A DNA stretch of 64,000 bases. Source: Actibacterium sp. XHP0104 (GTDB lineage: Bacteria > Pseudomonadota > Alphaproteobacteria > Rhodobacterales > Rhodobacteraceae). The position numbers were made by a program, and so were the translations under genes. The stretch's first letter is position 1, and the number at the start of each line of letters is the position of its first letter. The DNA lies in the NCBI RefSeq assembly GCF_025751515.1, contig NZ_JAOWLE010000003.1, forward strand, positions 124,001 to 188,000, written 5' to 3'. Positions 32,428-42,559 of this stretch are shown here, piece after piece. The notes beneath the pieces were generated by a model. That model ran no database searches. It was not told the origin of the DNA and saw only the letters and a list, made by a program, of their open reading frames with translations.

Positions 32428-34712
32428 ACCGGGTTGTCGACACGCGCCGTCATCTGCACACGGCCGCTGACGGGTTCGGGCCAGACCAGATGGATTTCAT
32501 CCTTGTTGCCGCCCTGTTCGACCTTGGCATAGGGCATCGCCGCCACGACTTGCAACGCGACATTCTGAACGCCGTTCTCAACCGTCACCGACGCCATGTT
32601 GCGCACCCGCCCGCCAAAGGGCAGGAACCCGGCAAAAGAACACACCCAGGTCGCGGCTGGTGTGGCCTCGTCGAATTGCAACATCACAGGGTTGGCGATG
32701 ATCTGCCCGATGCCGTTAAAGGTGTTGGCCCGCACGGTGACATTCCGCATCCGGCTCATGTCGAGATCGGCATAGGTGGTGTCGACGAAATCGACACGGT
32801 CGATGTTACCGCCCACCGCCTTGAACGTATTGCCCGAGATGTTCAGCCCATGAATGAAATGGCCGACGCCCACGGGTTTCACCACGAAGAACTTGAACCA
32901 CGGCACCACATCGATGGCGGTAAAGATGTTGTCGCTGACCGTCAGGCCGCCGAATGACAGCTCGGCATTGTGGTCGGGGTCTTCATCGTGTTCGTTGGTC
33001 CATTCGATAAAACAGTTATCGACATAGTTGCCCGTGAACGTTGTTTTCACGTTCGTGGTGGTCAGCACGATACCCGCCTGGCGCAGGCCGCTTTGTTCAT
33101 TGTCGCCCTGGAAGAAATGGTTGCCCAGGAACATGTGGCCCGAGCCGCCCCAGACGCCAAAATGGGCAAAGCGCACCACGCGATTATCGCGGATCTTGGT
33201 GTCGTTGCCGTTGACGTTCATGGCAATGGTCGTGCGATCTTGCGAGGCCATGGGCTGTTCGTTCGACAGGAACTGGCAACGGTCAACCAGCAGGCCCTGA
33301 CAGCCATCACCGATCGAGGTCAGGCCGCGATCCTTGGGTGCGGTGAAAAAGCAGTCGCGCACATGAAAGATCAGACCGCCGGTGGGCAGCATCACGCCGC
33401 TGGCATTGCCTTGGCATTGCAGGTCGACATCCGAGATGACGAACCGGCCCAGCGACTGGAAGCCACTGAAATCAAGCATGTATTTGAACCGGTGAAAGGT
33501 GTAGATCTGCGTGCCCGGCGCGTCGAACAGCGGCGCGCTAAGGGTCAGGGTGCCAGCACTGACATTCTTGGCGCGCACATAGACCTCGCGCCCGACGCCC
33601 AGCCCGGTGACCAGCGATCCCACGGCGATATTCGCCACGTTGGTCACGCCGGTCAGGGTGAATTTGTTCGTGGTCGAATAGGTCGCCTGCGAGGTCACCG
33701 TGTCGGTGTCGAAATTGGCCGAGGCCACGGCGCTGATCTGGCCGTTACGGATCACGCGACGGGTGGAGTAGCTGTCCTTGCCTGCAATCGCCGCCACGTC
33801 GATCGGCGCGTCGATCTCGACCCGGCGGCCCTTCATATCCAGGCTGTCATGGTCGGAATAGTTGAACAGCGCTGCAATCGCGCGTTTGAACCCCTCCAGC
33901 TCGTCACCGAAGGCGTCGATATAGCTGGGCAGGTCAAAGTTGCGGGTCAGCGACAGGCGCTTGTCGGCGGGCATGACCAGCGTGCCCTGAAAGCGCACTT
34001 CGTTCTCAAAGGTCATGTGATCGCCAAGGTAATAGCTGCCACCGGGCACCAGAACCACGCGGCCATTTGCGGCGGTATCGGCGGCCTCGAACGCGGCGCG
34101 GTCATCGGTGACGCCATCGCCCATCGCGCCATAGTCGCGCACATCGACCCAATCCATCATGTCGCGGATAAAGGCGCTGGTGACGTCCTCGATCTCGATA
34201 TCGTCGATCCGCACCACGCCACCGTTGGGGCCGGACATGTCCAGGCCGATATGGGCGTAGACCGGCACGGTGCCCCAAGGCATATCGACGCCCGTGCGGG
34301 TGCCCGAGCCGATGATCGCGGTGATGGTTTCAACCTGGCCATAGGCGGTCAGCGTGGTCGCAGGGCCGGTTTCGGTAAGGCCGGCGACATGCAGCTCGCT
34401 GCCATCACCAGCCCATGCGGCGATGCGCAGATCGGGCAGGTTGCCGCTGATCGCCTTGACCCGCGCAGTGACGCGCAGATAGCAACCAGGCAGGATCGGC
34501 GTTTGCCCCATATGGCGCAGCTTTTGCGTGGCCTGGGTCTTGGCCAGCTCAAGACAGCCGCCGAAATCCTGATCGGCCGAAACCAGCGCGGCATTGGCCG
34601 CACCGTCATAGGTGGCCGAGCCGGGCGTGCCGTCCTCGCTGGACCATACATCCAGCCCCGCCGCGAATTTCGGCGGCATGAATACCAGCCCGTCGGTGAT
34701 TGCCTTGTTCAT
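32424..34712 (-). CDS. Right-handed beta-helix (pectate-lyase-3/GH28-related) protein
   Basis: The 762-residue protein has no signal peptide. An N-terminal ~170-residue jelly-roll-like domain (LPGCYLRVTARVKAISGNLP) is followed by VDVRDYGAMGDGVTDDRAAF, the hallmark of the pectate-lyase-3 family, then long stretches of beta-helix coils with many Asn and Gly (for example NVNGNDTKIRDNRVVRFAHF, GLTVSDNIFTAID). Such proteins occur in polysaccharide processing or as tail-spike-like proteins. It stands alone: no glycosyltransferase or phage gene is next to it. The start at 34712 begins MNKAITDGLVFMP. Confidence 0.8.
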   Translation of the reverse strand: MNKAITDGLVFMPPKFAAGLDVWSSEDGTPGSATYDGAANAALVSADQDFGGCLELAKTQATQKLRHMGQTPILPGCYLRVTARVKAISGNLPDLRIAAWAGDGSELHVAGLTETGPATTLTAYGQVETITAIIGSGTRTGVDMPWGTVPVYAHIGLDMSGPNGGVVRIDDIEIEDVTSAFIRDMMDWVDVRDYGAMGDGVTDDRAAFEAADTAANGRVVLVPGGSYYLGDHMTFENEVRFQGTLVMPADKRLSLTRNFDLPSYIDAFGDELEGFKRAIAALFNYSDHDSLDMKGRRVEIDAPIDVAAIAGKDSYSTRRVIRNGQISAVASANFDTDTVTSQATYSTTNKFTLTGVTNVANIAVGSLVTGLGVGREVYVRAKNVSAGTLTLSAPLFDAPGTQIYTFHRFKYMLDFSGFQSLGRFVISDVDLQCQGNASGVMLPTGGLIFHVRDCFFTAPKDRGLTSIGDGCQGLLVDRCQFLSNEQPMASQDRTTIAMNVNGNDTKIRDNRVVRFAHFGVWGGSGHMFLGNHFFQGDNEQSGLRQAGIVLTTTNVKTTFTGNYVDNCFIEWTNEHDEDPDHNAELSFGGLTVSDNIFTAIDVVPWFKFFVVKPVGVGHFIHGLNISGNTFKAVGGNIDRVDFVDTTYADLDMSRMRNVTVRANTFNGIGQIIANPVMLQFDEATPAATWVCSFAGFLPFGGRVRNMASVTVENGVQNVALQVVAAMPYAKVEQGGNKDEIHLVWPEPVSGRVQMTARVDNPV

Positions 34713-34888
34713 CCTAAGCCCTTTCCATCTGCGCAAGCCAACGCGGCAGGGCTGCCCCGGCGGGGCACCTGCTGCTCGGTTGTCCGTGTCGTGAAATCTT
34801 TCCCGCCGGGCACACCGCACGGGCAGGCAAAAGGGGTAAGGCAAAGGGGTTAACGGCTCTTAACCCCAGCGTTCGGTGCCCCGAACGC

Positions 34889-34916
34889 AAAACCCCGCCC
34901 TTTTGGGGGGCGGGGT
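34889..34916 (-). terminator. Rho-independent terminator of lysyl-tRNA synthetase gene
   Basis: On the minus strand CCCCGCCC (34908-34915 on the complement) pairs with GGGCGGGG (34893-34900), and TTTT follows. It lies 23 bases after the lysyl-tRNA synthetase stop. Confidence 0.82.
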
Positions 34917-34938
34917 CGTGGTTGTCATGTCGGAAAGA

Positions 34939-36585
34939 TCAGGCGGCCAGTTCGCCGGCCAGCCCCTTGTTGATCAGGGCAATGGTTTCCTCGACACCGT
35001 AAAGCGCGATGAACCCGCCGAAACGCGGCCCCTGGCTTTGGCCCAGCAGCACTTCGTACAGCGCCTGGAACCATTCGCGCAGATTCTCAAAGCCGTGTTT
35101 CTTGCCCACCGCAAAGACCACCGATTGCAAGAAGTCGTCGCTGTGGAAATCGACCTCGGGCAGCGGTTCGTCGTTGCCCATGGCGGCATTCTTGCGCGCG
35201 ATCTGATCCAGCGCGGCCTCGGGGCTGCCCAGCGCGGCGGCCAGATCCTGCATCGCGGCGCGCTCTTGATCCGAGGGCAGGCGGAACTGGCGGGTGGGAG
35301 CCACGAAGTCGTGGAAATAGCGCACCGCAAAGCCCGCGGCCTGATCCAGGTCGGGGTGGGTATCGGGGCTGGCATCGGGCGCATAGCGCTTGATAAAGCC
35401 CCACAGCCCGTCCTTGTCGGTGGCGCCCGCGACCGAGGCCAGGTTCAGCAGCATCGCGAACGGCACCACCATTTTCGACTCGGGCGGGTTGCCGCCGTGG
35501 ATGTGCCAGACCGGGTTGTTGACCTGCGCCTTGGCATCCTGCGTCGGATAGGCGCGCAGCTGCTGGTGGTATTCATCCACCGCCTTGGGGATCACGTCCC
35601 ACCACAGCCGCTTGGCGGTCTTGGGCTTTTGATACATGAAATACGACAGGCTCTCCGAGCTGGCATAGGTCAGCCATTCGTCGATCGTCAGACCGTTGCC
35701 CTTGGATTTCGAGATCTTCTCGCCGTTTTCATCCAGGAACAGCTCATAGGTGAAATGCTCGGGCTTCTTGCCGCCAAGGATCTCGCAGATGCGGTCATAG
35801 ATCGGCGTGTTGGTGCTGTGATCCTTGCCGTACATCTCAAAATCAACGTCCAGCGCGGCCCAGCGGGCGCCGAAATCGGGCTTCCACTGGAATTTCACGT
35901 TGCCGCCGGTGACGGGCAGCGTCCATTCGCGGCCGTCTTCGTCGTCAAAGGTGATCGTGCCGTCCTTAGCGTTCACCTCTTTCATCGGCACATACAGAAC
36001 GCGGCCGGTTTCGGGGTGAATGGGCAGGAAGATCGAATAGGTCTGCTGACGTTCCTCGCGCAGCGATTTCAGCATCACCGCCATGATGTCGTCATAGCGT
36101 TCGACCGCGCGCAGCAGCACCTCGTCGAACTGACCCGATTGGTAATAGTCGGTGGCCGAGTAGAATTCGTATTCGAACCCGAACGTATCCAGGAACCGGC
36201 GCAGCATGGCGTTGTTGTGATGGCCAAAGCTTTCGAATTCCTCGAACGGATCGGGCACGCTGGTCAGCGGTTTCTGGATATTGGCGTGCAACATGTCCTG
36301 GTTGGGCACGTTGTCGGGCACCTTGCGCATGCCGTCCAGATCGTCCGAGAAACAGATCAGCCGGGTCGGGATATCGCTGATTTCCTCGAACGCACGGCGG
36401 ATCATCGTGGTCCGCGCGACCTCGCCAAAGGTGCCGATATGCGGCAGGCCCGACGGCCCATAGCCGGTTTCAAACAGGACATAGCCCTTCTCCGGCGGCG
36501 CCTTTTCGTAACGCTTGGCCAGCTTCCGGGCCTCTTCAAAGGGCCAGGCTTTCGAGGACATCGCGGCGTCACGCAGGTCAGACAT
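34939..36585 (-). CDS. lysK: Class I lysyl-tRNA synthetase
   Basis: The enzyme charges tRNA-Lys but belongs to the class I Rossmann-fold family, unlike the class II LysRS of E. coli; this type is usual in Alphaproteobacteria and Archaea. The 548-residue protein has the HIGH-type motif ([15 protein letters not shown]) and the KMSKS-type loop [12 protein letters not shown]. The start at 36585 follows AGGTG; a GTG at 36594 is a second option. It is divergent from the TerB-like gene and ends in a terminator. Confidence 0.94.
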   Translation of the reverse strand: MSDLRDAAMSSKAWPFEEARKLAKRYEKAPPEKGYVLFETGYGPSGLPHIGTFGEVARTTMIRRAFEEISDIPTRLICFSDDLDGMRKVPDNVPNQDMLHANIQKPLTSVPDPFEEFESFGHHNNAMLRRFLDTFGFEYEFYSATDYYQSGQFDEVLLRAVERYDDIMAVMLKSLREERQQTYSIFLPIHPETGRVLYVPMKEVNAKDGTITFDDEDGREWTLPVTGGNVKFQWKPDFGARWAALDVDFEMYGKDHSTNTPIYDRICEILGGKKPEHFTYELFLDENGEKISKSKGNGLTIDEWLTYASSESLSYFMYQKPKTAKRLWWDVIPKAVDEYHQQLRAYPTQDAKAQVNNPVWHIHGGNPPESKMVVPFAMLLNLASVAGATDKDGLWGFIKRYAPDASPDTHPDLDQAAGFAVRYFHDFVAPTRQFRLPSDQERAAMQDLAAALGSPEAALDQIARKNAAMGNDEPLPEVDFHSDDFLQSVVFAVGKKHGFENLREWFQALYEVLLGQSQGPRFGGFIALYGVEETIALINKGLAGELAA

Positions 36586-36704
36586 GGGTTTCACACCTGT
36601 TTTTATTGGTCAGACCCTATGCCTGACCGGCACCGCTACCTATTGTGCCCTAGCGTGCGCGTCAATATTCTGCGCTGCAAAGTAAAGGTGCAGAAGGAAC
36701 GCCG

Positions 36705-37127
36705 ATGTCAGACCCAGCCCCGTCGCTTACCCCTCAGGACGCGCTTGTTGCGATCATGATCGCCGAATCCATGTCGGACGAAAACATCCGCACCGCCGAA
36801 TTGGTGACCATCCAGCGCATCGTGAACCACCTGCCCGTCTTTGCCGATTACGACCAAGACCGGATCAGCGTGGTATCCAGCATCGTGTTCGATCTGTTCG
36901 AGGAAGAAGACGGCCTGGACGCCCTCTTTGGCCTGGTGCGTGACGCGTTGCCTGAAAAGCTGTGGGAAACCGCCTATGCCATGGCCTGCGACGTGGCGGC
37001 CGCCGATGGCAAGCTGGTCGAAAGCGAACTGCGCCTGCTTGAGGAAATCCGGTACGAGCTGAACATCGACCGCCTGCACGGCGCCGCGATCGAGCGCGGT
37101 GCGCGGGCGCGCCACATGCGGCTGTGA
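36705..37127 (+). CDS. TerB-like (DjlA N-terminal-type) domain protein
   Basis: The 140-residue helical protein matches the TerB fold: PQDALVAIMIAESMSDENIRTAELVTI and later AMACDVAAADGKLVESELRLLEEIRYEL, in which acidic DG(x)ES positions form the metal-binding pattern of TerB. It has no J domain and no other tellurite genes nearby, so a tellurite role is not implied. It is divergent from lysyl-tRNA synthetase and convergent with dacB, 4 bases apart. Confidence 0.84.
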   Translation: MSDPAPSLTPQDALVAIMIAESMSDENIRTAELVTIQRIVNHLPVFADYDQDRISVVSSIVFDLFEEEDGLDALFGLVRDALPEKLWETAYAMACDVAAADGKLVESELRLLEEIRYELNIDRLHGAAIERGARARHMRL

Positions 37128-37131
37128 CGGC

Positions 37132-38622
37132 CTAGCCCTGATACAACGACACCCAGCGGCTGATCAGGTTGCCCTGCAACACCCGCGCGCTGGTATTCCA
37201 TGACTTGCCCCCGGCCGGGCGCTCGCGTTCCTCGGGGCGCAGGGCGGCGCGGCGCGGCTCGTCAGCGGAAAAGATCGCAAAGGCAAGGTCGCGCTTGCCG
37301 GGCTGCTGCACATAGCCGGCCAGGGCGCTGACAAAGTTCAGCGTGCCGGTCTTGGCGCGGATCTGGGCGGGATGGTTCTTGATCAGGCGGCCCAGGTCGT
37401 CGCGCATGGGGGCCTCTTTCAACAGCATCGGCAGCCGCCCGTCGCGCGCCGCCAGCACCAGCGCCCGCACCATGTCGGCGGCGGGCACTTGCGACCGGTC
37501 GCTCAGGCCGGAATGGTCATGAAACCGCGCGCGGCTGCTTTCGACGCCCGCATTCAGCCAGCCCTGCATACGGCTGGCCGACCCCCGCAGCGACTCGGGC
37601 GTCGCGCCCAGGGTCTTGGACGTGGTCATCCCCACGGTTTCGGCGGTCAGGTTGGTCGAGTGTTTCAGCATCCCGCGCAGGATCTCGGTCAGAGGCGGGC
37701 TTTCACGGCGGGCGATCTCTGCGCCCTGCACCTGCCCCGGCGCGGCGCGTTGCGGGCGCGGCAGAATAATCCCCTCGGCGGCGGCAATGGTCTGGAACAC
37801 CTCGGCCGTATAGGCGCCGGGGTCGCGCACGGGCAGCCAGCGCCCCCCCTCGTTGCCCAGCGCGCGGCTGGCCACGGTCCAGTCATCGACCCCATTACCG
37901 CGGGCATAGGTATAGATGGGCGTATCGCGGTTCACGATCCGCATCCGCGCCGACTGTACGGCGGGGCGATAGCGGCGGGCGCGCGCGTCCATCACCACGT
38001 TCCAGCCGGCATTGGCGCGAGTCCATTCGAAATAGACCCGGTTGAAATTGAGGTTCAGCCCCGAGACCGACGGGTTATAGCCCACGTGGTCGGGCTGATC
38101 GGGGTCGATGGCCTGAACCTGCGGCAGGGCGGCGGCATCGAACAGGAACCGCCCGCGCACCTCGCGCAGACCGGCGGCGCGCAGATCGGCGACCAGATCG
38201 CCCAGATCGTCGCTGTCCAGCACCGGGTCACCACCGCCCAGCAGGATAAGATCGCCCTCCAGCCGTCCGCCCTGGATCGGTCCAGTGACCAGAACCCGCG
38301 TCTGAAAGCGATAGCCTGCGCCCAGATTTTCCAGCGCGTAGAAAGCGGTGATGGCCTTGGCCGTGCTGGCCGGCGGCAGCGGCAGCATCGGGTTATGCGC
38401 CTCCAGCACCTGCCCGGTGGCCGCATCGGCAACGACATAGCCCGTCTTGCCGCCCAGCTTTGCCCGCGCGATCAGGCCCTGCGCGGCGGGGGGCTGCCCC
38501 GGCGTGAAATCGGTCGGACGCGGGCGCGGCAAGGGCGACCCGGCCCATGCCGATCCAGCCGCGCCCGCCATCAGGCCCGCCAGAACCGCCCGTCGAGAAA
38601 GCAAATGAGCATCATCCGTCAT
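37132..38622 (-). CDS. dacB: D-alanyl-D-alanine carboxypeptidase/endopeptidase (PBP4 family)
   Basis: The protein trims peptidoglycan cross-links in the periplasm. The 496-residue sequence has S86 and K89 in PPASTAKAITAF (SxxK), HSTNL (SxN), and AKTGTLNFV (KTG), all three penicillin-binding motifs, and the large insertion typical of the S13 family. The N-terminal SRRAVLAGLMAGAAGSAWA with twin Arg at 10-11 suggests Tat export. It follows nadD by 41 bases on the same strand and is convergent with the TerB-like gene. Confidence 0.93.
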   Translation of the reverse strand: MTDDAHLLSRRAVLAGLMAGAAGSAWAGSPLPRPRPTDFTPGQPPAAQGLIARAKLGGKTGYVVADAATGQVLEAHNPMLPLPPASTAKAITAFYALENLGAGYRFQTRVLVTGPIQGGRLEGDLILLGGGDPVLDSDDLGDLVADLRAAGLREVRGRFLFDAAALPQVQAIDPDQPDHVGYNPSVSGLNLNFNRVYFEWTRANAGWNVVMDARARRYRPAVQSARMRIVNRDTPIYTYARGNGVDDWTVASRALGNEGGRWLPVRDPGAYTAEVFQTIAAAEGIILPRPQRAAPGQVQGAEIARRESPPLTEILRGMLKHSTNLTAETVGMTTSKTLGATPESLRGSASRMQGWLNAGVESSRARFHDHSGLSDRSQVPAADMVRALVLAARDGRLPMLLKEAPMRDDLGRLIKNHPAQIRAKTGTLNFVSALAGYVQQPGKRDLAFAIFSADEPRRAALRPEERERPAGGKSWNTSARVLQGNLISRWVSLYQG

Positions 38623-38663
38623 GGCCAGAGTGAAGCAAATGCCCCGCGCGGCCGCAAGGGCGC

Positions 38664-39269
38664 TTAGTGGCGTTTCCAATCACCGCGCGCACGGATCTCG
38701 CTGGACGATATCGCCATCATCGGCACGTTCAGCATGCACCAGGCCGGCGCATCCACGCGGCCCAGACTGCGGGCCTCGCGTATGGGCAGGCGCGCCGGCG
38801 CAAACCGGTCAGCCGCCCGCGACATCCGCGCCCCCATGCGCTGACCGGGGCGTGCAATGACCCCGACCGGCACGGTGGCCATGATCTGTTGCCATTTGTC
38901 CCAGCGGTGAAAACTGGCCAGGTTGTCGGCGCCCATCAGCCAGACAAAGCGCACGTCAGGATAAAGGCGCTGCAATTCGGCCAGGGTCTCGGCGGTATAG
39001 CGGGTGCCGATCCGGGCCTCGATATCGGTGACGCAGACGCGGGGGTGATCCATGATGGCGCGCGCGGCCACCAGCCGCCGCTCCATCGCTGCCGGGCCCT
39101 CGGCCTTGAGCGGATTGCCCGGACTGACCAGCCACCAGACCCGATCCAGCCCAAAGCGCTTCATCGCCTCGCGGGTGACATGCACATGCCCCTTGTGCGG
39201 CGGATCGAACGACCCGCCCAACAGGCCAACCACCTGCCCTTTGCCTGCCTTGGGCATTCCCGCGCGCAT
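38664..39269 (-). CDS. nadD: Nicotinate-nucleotide adenylyltransferase
   Basis: The enzyme makes NaAD from nicotinate mononucleotide and ATP, just after the step done by PncB in this window. The 201-residue protein has [16 protein letters not shown] with the GxFDPxHxGH motif at 18-28, the [11 protein letters not shown] substrate loop, and a C-terminal [12 protein letters not shown] (the ISSTxxR motif). The ATG at 39269 is chosen because the N-terminal [12 protein letters not shown] resembles relatives; an ATG at 39257 would give a slightly shorter form. It is first in nadD-dacB. Confidence 0.93.
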   Translation of the reverse strand: MRAGMPKAGKGQVVGLLGGSFDPPHKGHVHVTREAMKRFGLDRVWWLVSPGNPLKAEGPAAMERRLVAARAIMDHPRVCVTDIEARIGTRYTAETLAELQRLYPDVRFVWLMGADNLASFHRWDKWQQIMATVPVGVIARPGQRMGARMSRAADRFAPARLPIREARSLGRVDAPAWCMLNVPMMAISSSEIRARGDWKRH

Positions 39270-39454
39270 CCGGCCACATCCCCCAGAAAAATCAGCCCAC
39301 ACCCTATCCCGCGCGCCCTAACCCTTGTCCAGACAAAACCGTATTGGGGGGGCGCAAACCTCTTATGTGGGTGACGATCACAGATCACCGCTTGAGATAG
39401 ACGAGCCTTCTATTTAAGGACAATCCAACACGCGCACGACAAGAGGGCTAGCAG

Positions 39455-41110
39455 ATGGCATCCTATCAATACGTCTATCACATGGATGGTGTCTCCAAGA
39501 CCTATCCCGGTGGCAAGAAATGCTTCGAGAACATCCGCCTGTCATTCCTGCCGGGCGTCAAGATCGGTGTGGTTGGCGTCAACGGCGCCGGTAAGTCGAC
39601 CCTGCTGCGCATCATGGCCGGCATCGACAAGGATTTCTCGGGCGAAGCCTGGGCCGCCAAGGGCGCCAAGGTCGGCTATCTGCCGCAGGAACCGCAGCTG
39701 GATGAAAGCCTGAGCGTGCGCGAGAACGTCATGCTGGGCGTGGCCGAGAAAAAGGCCAAGATGGACCGGTTTAACGAGCTGGCGATGAACTACTCGGACG
39801 AAACCGCCGACGAAATGGCCGCCCTGCAGGACGAGATCGACAGCAACAACCTGTGGGATCTCGACAGCCAGATCGACGTCGCGATGGAGGCCCTGCGCTG
39901 CCCGCCCGACGATGCCAATGTCGCCACCCTGTCGGGCGGTGAAAAGCGCCGCGTCGCGCTGTGCAAGCTGCTGCTCGAAGCGCCCGACATGCTGCTGCTG
40001 GACGAACCGACCAACCACCTGGATGCCGAGACCATCGCCTGGCTGCAACAGCACCTGATCGACTACAAGGGCACCATCCTGTGCGTCACCCACGACCGCT
40101 ATTTCCTGGATGACATCACCGGCTGGATCCTCGAGCTCGACCGCGGCCGCGGCATTCCCTACGAGGGCAACTATTCCGCGTGGCTGGAACAAAAGGCCAA
40201 GCGGCTGGAACAGGAACAGCGCGAGGACAAGTCCAAACAGAAAGTGCTGGAGCGCGAACTGGAATGGATCCGCGCCGGCGCCAAGGCCCGTCAGGCCAAA
40301 TCCAAGGCCCGTATCAACGCCTACGAGGAACTGGCCGGCCAGTCCGAGCGCGAGAAACTGTCGCGCGCCCAGATCATCATCCCCAACGGCCCGCGTCTTG
40401 GCGGCAAGGTGATCGAGGTCGACGGCATCGCCAAGCATTACGGCGACAAGCAGCTGATCGAGGGTCTGACCTTTGCCCTGCCGCCCGGCGGCATCGTCGG
40501 CGTGATCGGCCCCAACGGCGCCGGTAAATCGACCCTGTTCCGCATGCTGACCGGGCAGGAACAGCCCGATACCGGCAGCATCACCATGGGTGACACGGTC
40601 AAGCTGTCCTATGTCGATCAGTCGCGCGATGCGCTGGATGCCAACAAGACCGTCTGGGAAGAAATCTCGGGAGGGGCCGAGCTGATCGAGCTGGGCGACG
40701 CCACCGTCAACAGCCGCGCCTATTGCTCGTCGTTCAACTTCAAGGGCGGCGATCAGCAGAAAAAGGTCGGCCTCTTGTCGGGCGGTGAACGCAACCGCGT
40801 GCATATGGCCAAGCTGCTGAAATCGGGCGGCAACGTGCTGCTGCTTGACGAACCGACCAACGACCTGGACGTCGAAACCCTGCAAGCGCTCGAGGCCGCG
40901 CTGGAAGATTTCGCCGGCTGCGCGGTCATCATCTCGCACGACCGTTTCTTCCTCGACCGCCTGTGTACCCACATCCTGGCCTTCGAGGGCGAGGCCCATG
41001 TGGAATGGTTCGAAGGCAACTTCGAGGCCTATGAAGAAGACAAGAAACGCCGCCTCGGCCCGGATGCGCTGGAACCCAAGCGGGTGAAGTATAAGAAGTT
41101 TACGCGGTAG
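39455..41110 (+). CDS. ettA: Energy-dependent translational throttle protein EttA (ABC-F)
   Basis: EttA binds the ribosomal E site and gates the first peptide bond according to ATP/ADP. The 551-residue protein has two ABC ATPase domains: Walker [10 protein letters not shown] and signature LSGGEKRR, then GPNGAGKST and LLSGGERNR, each with a Walker B and a His switch (THDR, SHDR). The linker with [25 protein letters not shown] is the P-site interaction motif region. There is no membrane domain. The ATG at 39455 has GAGGG upstream. The next gene, of unlike base composition, begins 2 bases after its stop. Confidence 0.95.
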   Translation: MASYQYVYHMDGVSKTYPGGKKCFENIRLSFLPGVKIGVVGVNGAGKSTLLRIMAGIDKDFSGEAWAAKGAKVGYLPQEPQLDESLSVRENVMLGVAEKKAKMDRFNELAMNYSDETADEMAALQDEIDSNNLWDLDSQIDVAMEALRCPPDDANVATLSGGEKRRVALCKLLLEAPDMLLLDEPTNHLDAETIAWLQQHLIDYKGTILCVTHDRYFLDDITGWILELDRGRGIPYEGNYSAWLEQKAKRLEQEQREDKSKQKVLERELEWIRAGAKARQAKSKARINAYEELAGQSEREKLSRAQIIIPNGPRLGGKVIEVDGIAKHYGDKQLIEGLTFALPPGGIVGVIGPNGAGKSTLFRMLTGQEQPDTGSITMGDTVKLSYVDQSRDALDANKTVWEEISGGAELIELGDATVNSRAYCSSFNFKGGDQQKKVGLLSGGERNRVHMAKLLKSGGNVLLLDEPTNDLDVETLQALEAALEDFAGCAVIISHDRFFLDRLCTHILAFEGEAHVEWFEGNFEAYEEDKKRRLGPDALEPKRVKYKKFTR

Positions 41111-41112
41111 GC

Positions 41113-42096
41113 ATGGCGGTTCAGCTTTTCTTAGACGCCAATATATATCTGTCTTTCTACCTATCAGGGAAGGATGACATTGAAGAAATGGCCAAAGCGG
41201 TAAAGCTAATTGAGGATGAAGAGATCACGCTCTACGCGAACGATCAGCTTCGTCACGAAATCCGTCGAAACCGGGAAGCAAAGATTGCGCAGGGGTTCAA
41301 CACCCTAAAATCGGGCAACTTTGGAAGAGAGTTTCCCATCTACTGCAATGACTATCCCGAGTTCAATAAGTTAAAGGAAGCTTTGAAAGAAGTGGGGCGG
41401 GTCCACTCGGCTCTGGTCGAAAAGGTGAGCCTCGACATCTCAAATGAGTCGTTGCTCGCGGACAAACTGATCAATCAGTTGCTTGAGTTGGCAGTCACAC
41501 TAGAAATCACCGAAGAAACGATCAAAGATGCCCGTTTCAGGCATGAACGCGGCGACCCACCGGGAAAATCCAACTCTCTTGGAGATGCGCTTCACTGGGA
41601 GACTCTGCTGCGCAAGACTGGAAACGGAAACTTACACATTGTCTCCACGGACGGTGATTTCTCTTCGCCGTTGAACACGAATAATATTCATGCGTTCTTA
41701 GAGAAGGAATGGAGGGAAAGTAAGAAGTTTGGGAAAATCACACTGCACGGATCCCTTTCGAACTTCTTCAAAGAACGTTTCCCGGCAATCAAGCTCTCTG
41801 TTGAGTTCGAAAAAGATGAGTTAATTCAAAAACTTGATGGATCACCAAATTTCAGCGAAACCCACCGTATAATTGCTAAACTCAATGAGTATGAACATTT
41901 TACCGTAGGACAAACTAAAAGCATCTTCTCGGCGCTCGTTAATAACAGCCAAGTGTCTTGGATCGCTACAGATGCCGACATTCAGGACTTCTACAAGAAG
42001 TTTGAAGCAACTGCTTTTTTTTACGTGGATTCAGCTGTTCTTTCTCGGGCGGCAGAGCTTCTTGAACTAGATGATACCTTTTGGATTCCCTTCTAG
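41113..42096 (+). CDS. PIN-domain nuclease-like protein, low-GC islet
   Basis: The 327-residue protein begins MAVQLFLDANIYLSFY, a PIN start with D8. E49 in LRHEIRR, D158 in SLGDALHW and D180/D182 in STDGDF complete the acidic metal site, so a nuclease fold with the active site kept is likely (DUF4935-like). About 130 residues follow that I do not recognise. The gene is visibly AT-richer with A/T-ending codons, unlike every neighbour, and sits between ettA and cutA with no integrase. It was probably acquired by transfer and is possibly a toxin or defence effector; no antitoxin gene is adjacent. Confidence 0.82.
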   Translation: MAVQLFLDANIYLSFYLSGKDDIEEMAKAVKLIEDEEITLYANDQLRHEIRRNREAKIAQGFNTLKSGNFGREFPIYCNDYPEFNKLKEALKEVGRVHSALVEKVSLDISNESLLADKLINQLLELAVTLEITEETIKDARFRHERGDPPGKSNSLGDALHWETLLRKTGNGNLHIVSTDGDFSSPLNTNNIHAFLEKEWRESKKFGKITLHGSLSNFFKERFPAIKLSVEFEKDELIQKLDGSPNFSETHRIIAKLNEYEHFTVGQTKSIFSALVNNSQVSWIATDADIQDFYKKFEATAFFYVDSAVLSRAAELLELDDTFWIPF

Positions 42097-42244
42097 TTTT
42101 ATCCGCTGAACTGAAGGTTACGCCTGGGGCAGTTGGCTCGTAGGTCCAGTTAACGGTCCTGATGGGATGCTTAGGCCCAGCAAATACAAACGCATTCGAA
42201 CAAAACCCTTGCCCGACTCGCCCCCCATGGGCGCTAATATCCCC

Positions 42245-42559
42245 ATGTCCATTCTTGCCTTCACCATCCACTGCCCCGACCACGAAACCGCGTCCGAGAT
42301 TGCCGATGCGCTGTTGGGCCAGCATCTTGTGGCCTGCGCCAACATCCTGAACCCGGTCGAAAGCCGCTATCACTGGGAAGGCAAGTTGCAGCGCGAGACC
42401 GAGGTGCCGCTAGAGGTGAAAACCCGCCCCGCGCTAGAGCGCGAGGTCGAGGCTGTGGTCAAGGCGCTGCATCCCTATGACGTGCCGCCGATCGTTCGGC
42501 ATGACTGTCGCGCGAGCAAGGCCTACGAGACCTGGGTGCGCGAGGTCACCGGCGGTTAG
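42245..42559 (+). CDS. cutA: Divalent-cation tolerance protein CutA
   Basis: The 104-residue protein matches the trimeric ferredoxin-like CutA family: FTIHCPDHETASEIADALLGQHLVACANI, ESRYHWEGKLQRETEVPLEVKTRP, and HPYDVPPIVRHDC with the conserved PxIv segment. CutA is linked to copper tolerance, but its exact role is debated. The start at 42245 lies 148 bases after the PIN-like gene; this gap is intermediate in composition and holds nothing else recognisable. Its stop interlocks with the convergent PhnA-domain gene. Confidence 0.9.
   Translation: MSILAFTIHCPDHETASEIADALLGQHLVACANILNPVESRYHWEGKLQRETEVPLEVKTRPALEREVEAVVKALHPYDVPPIVRHDCRASKAYETWVREVTGG

Noticed and set aside
32970-36759. Two 627-codon plus-strand frames opposite the beta-helix gene and lysyl-tRNA synthetase
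   Set aside because: Both are reverse-strand shadows without recognisable domains; the genes opposite them have family motifs.
36705-37127. Tellurite-resistance function for the TerB-like gene
   Set aside because: No terC, terD, terE or terZ genes are nearby and stand-alone TerB domains have many uses, so only the fold is claimed.
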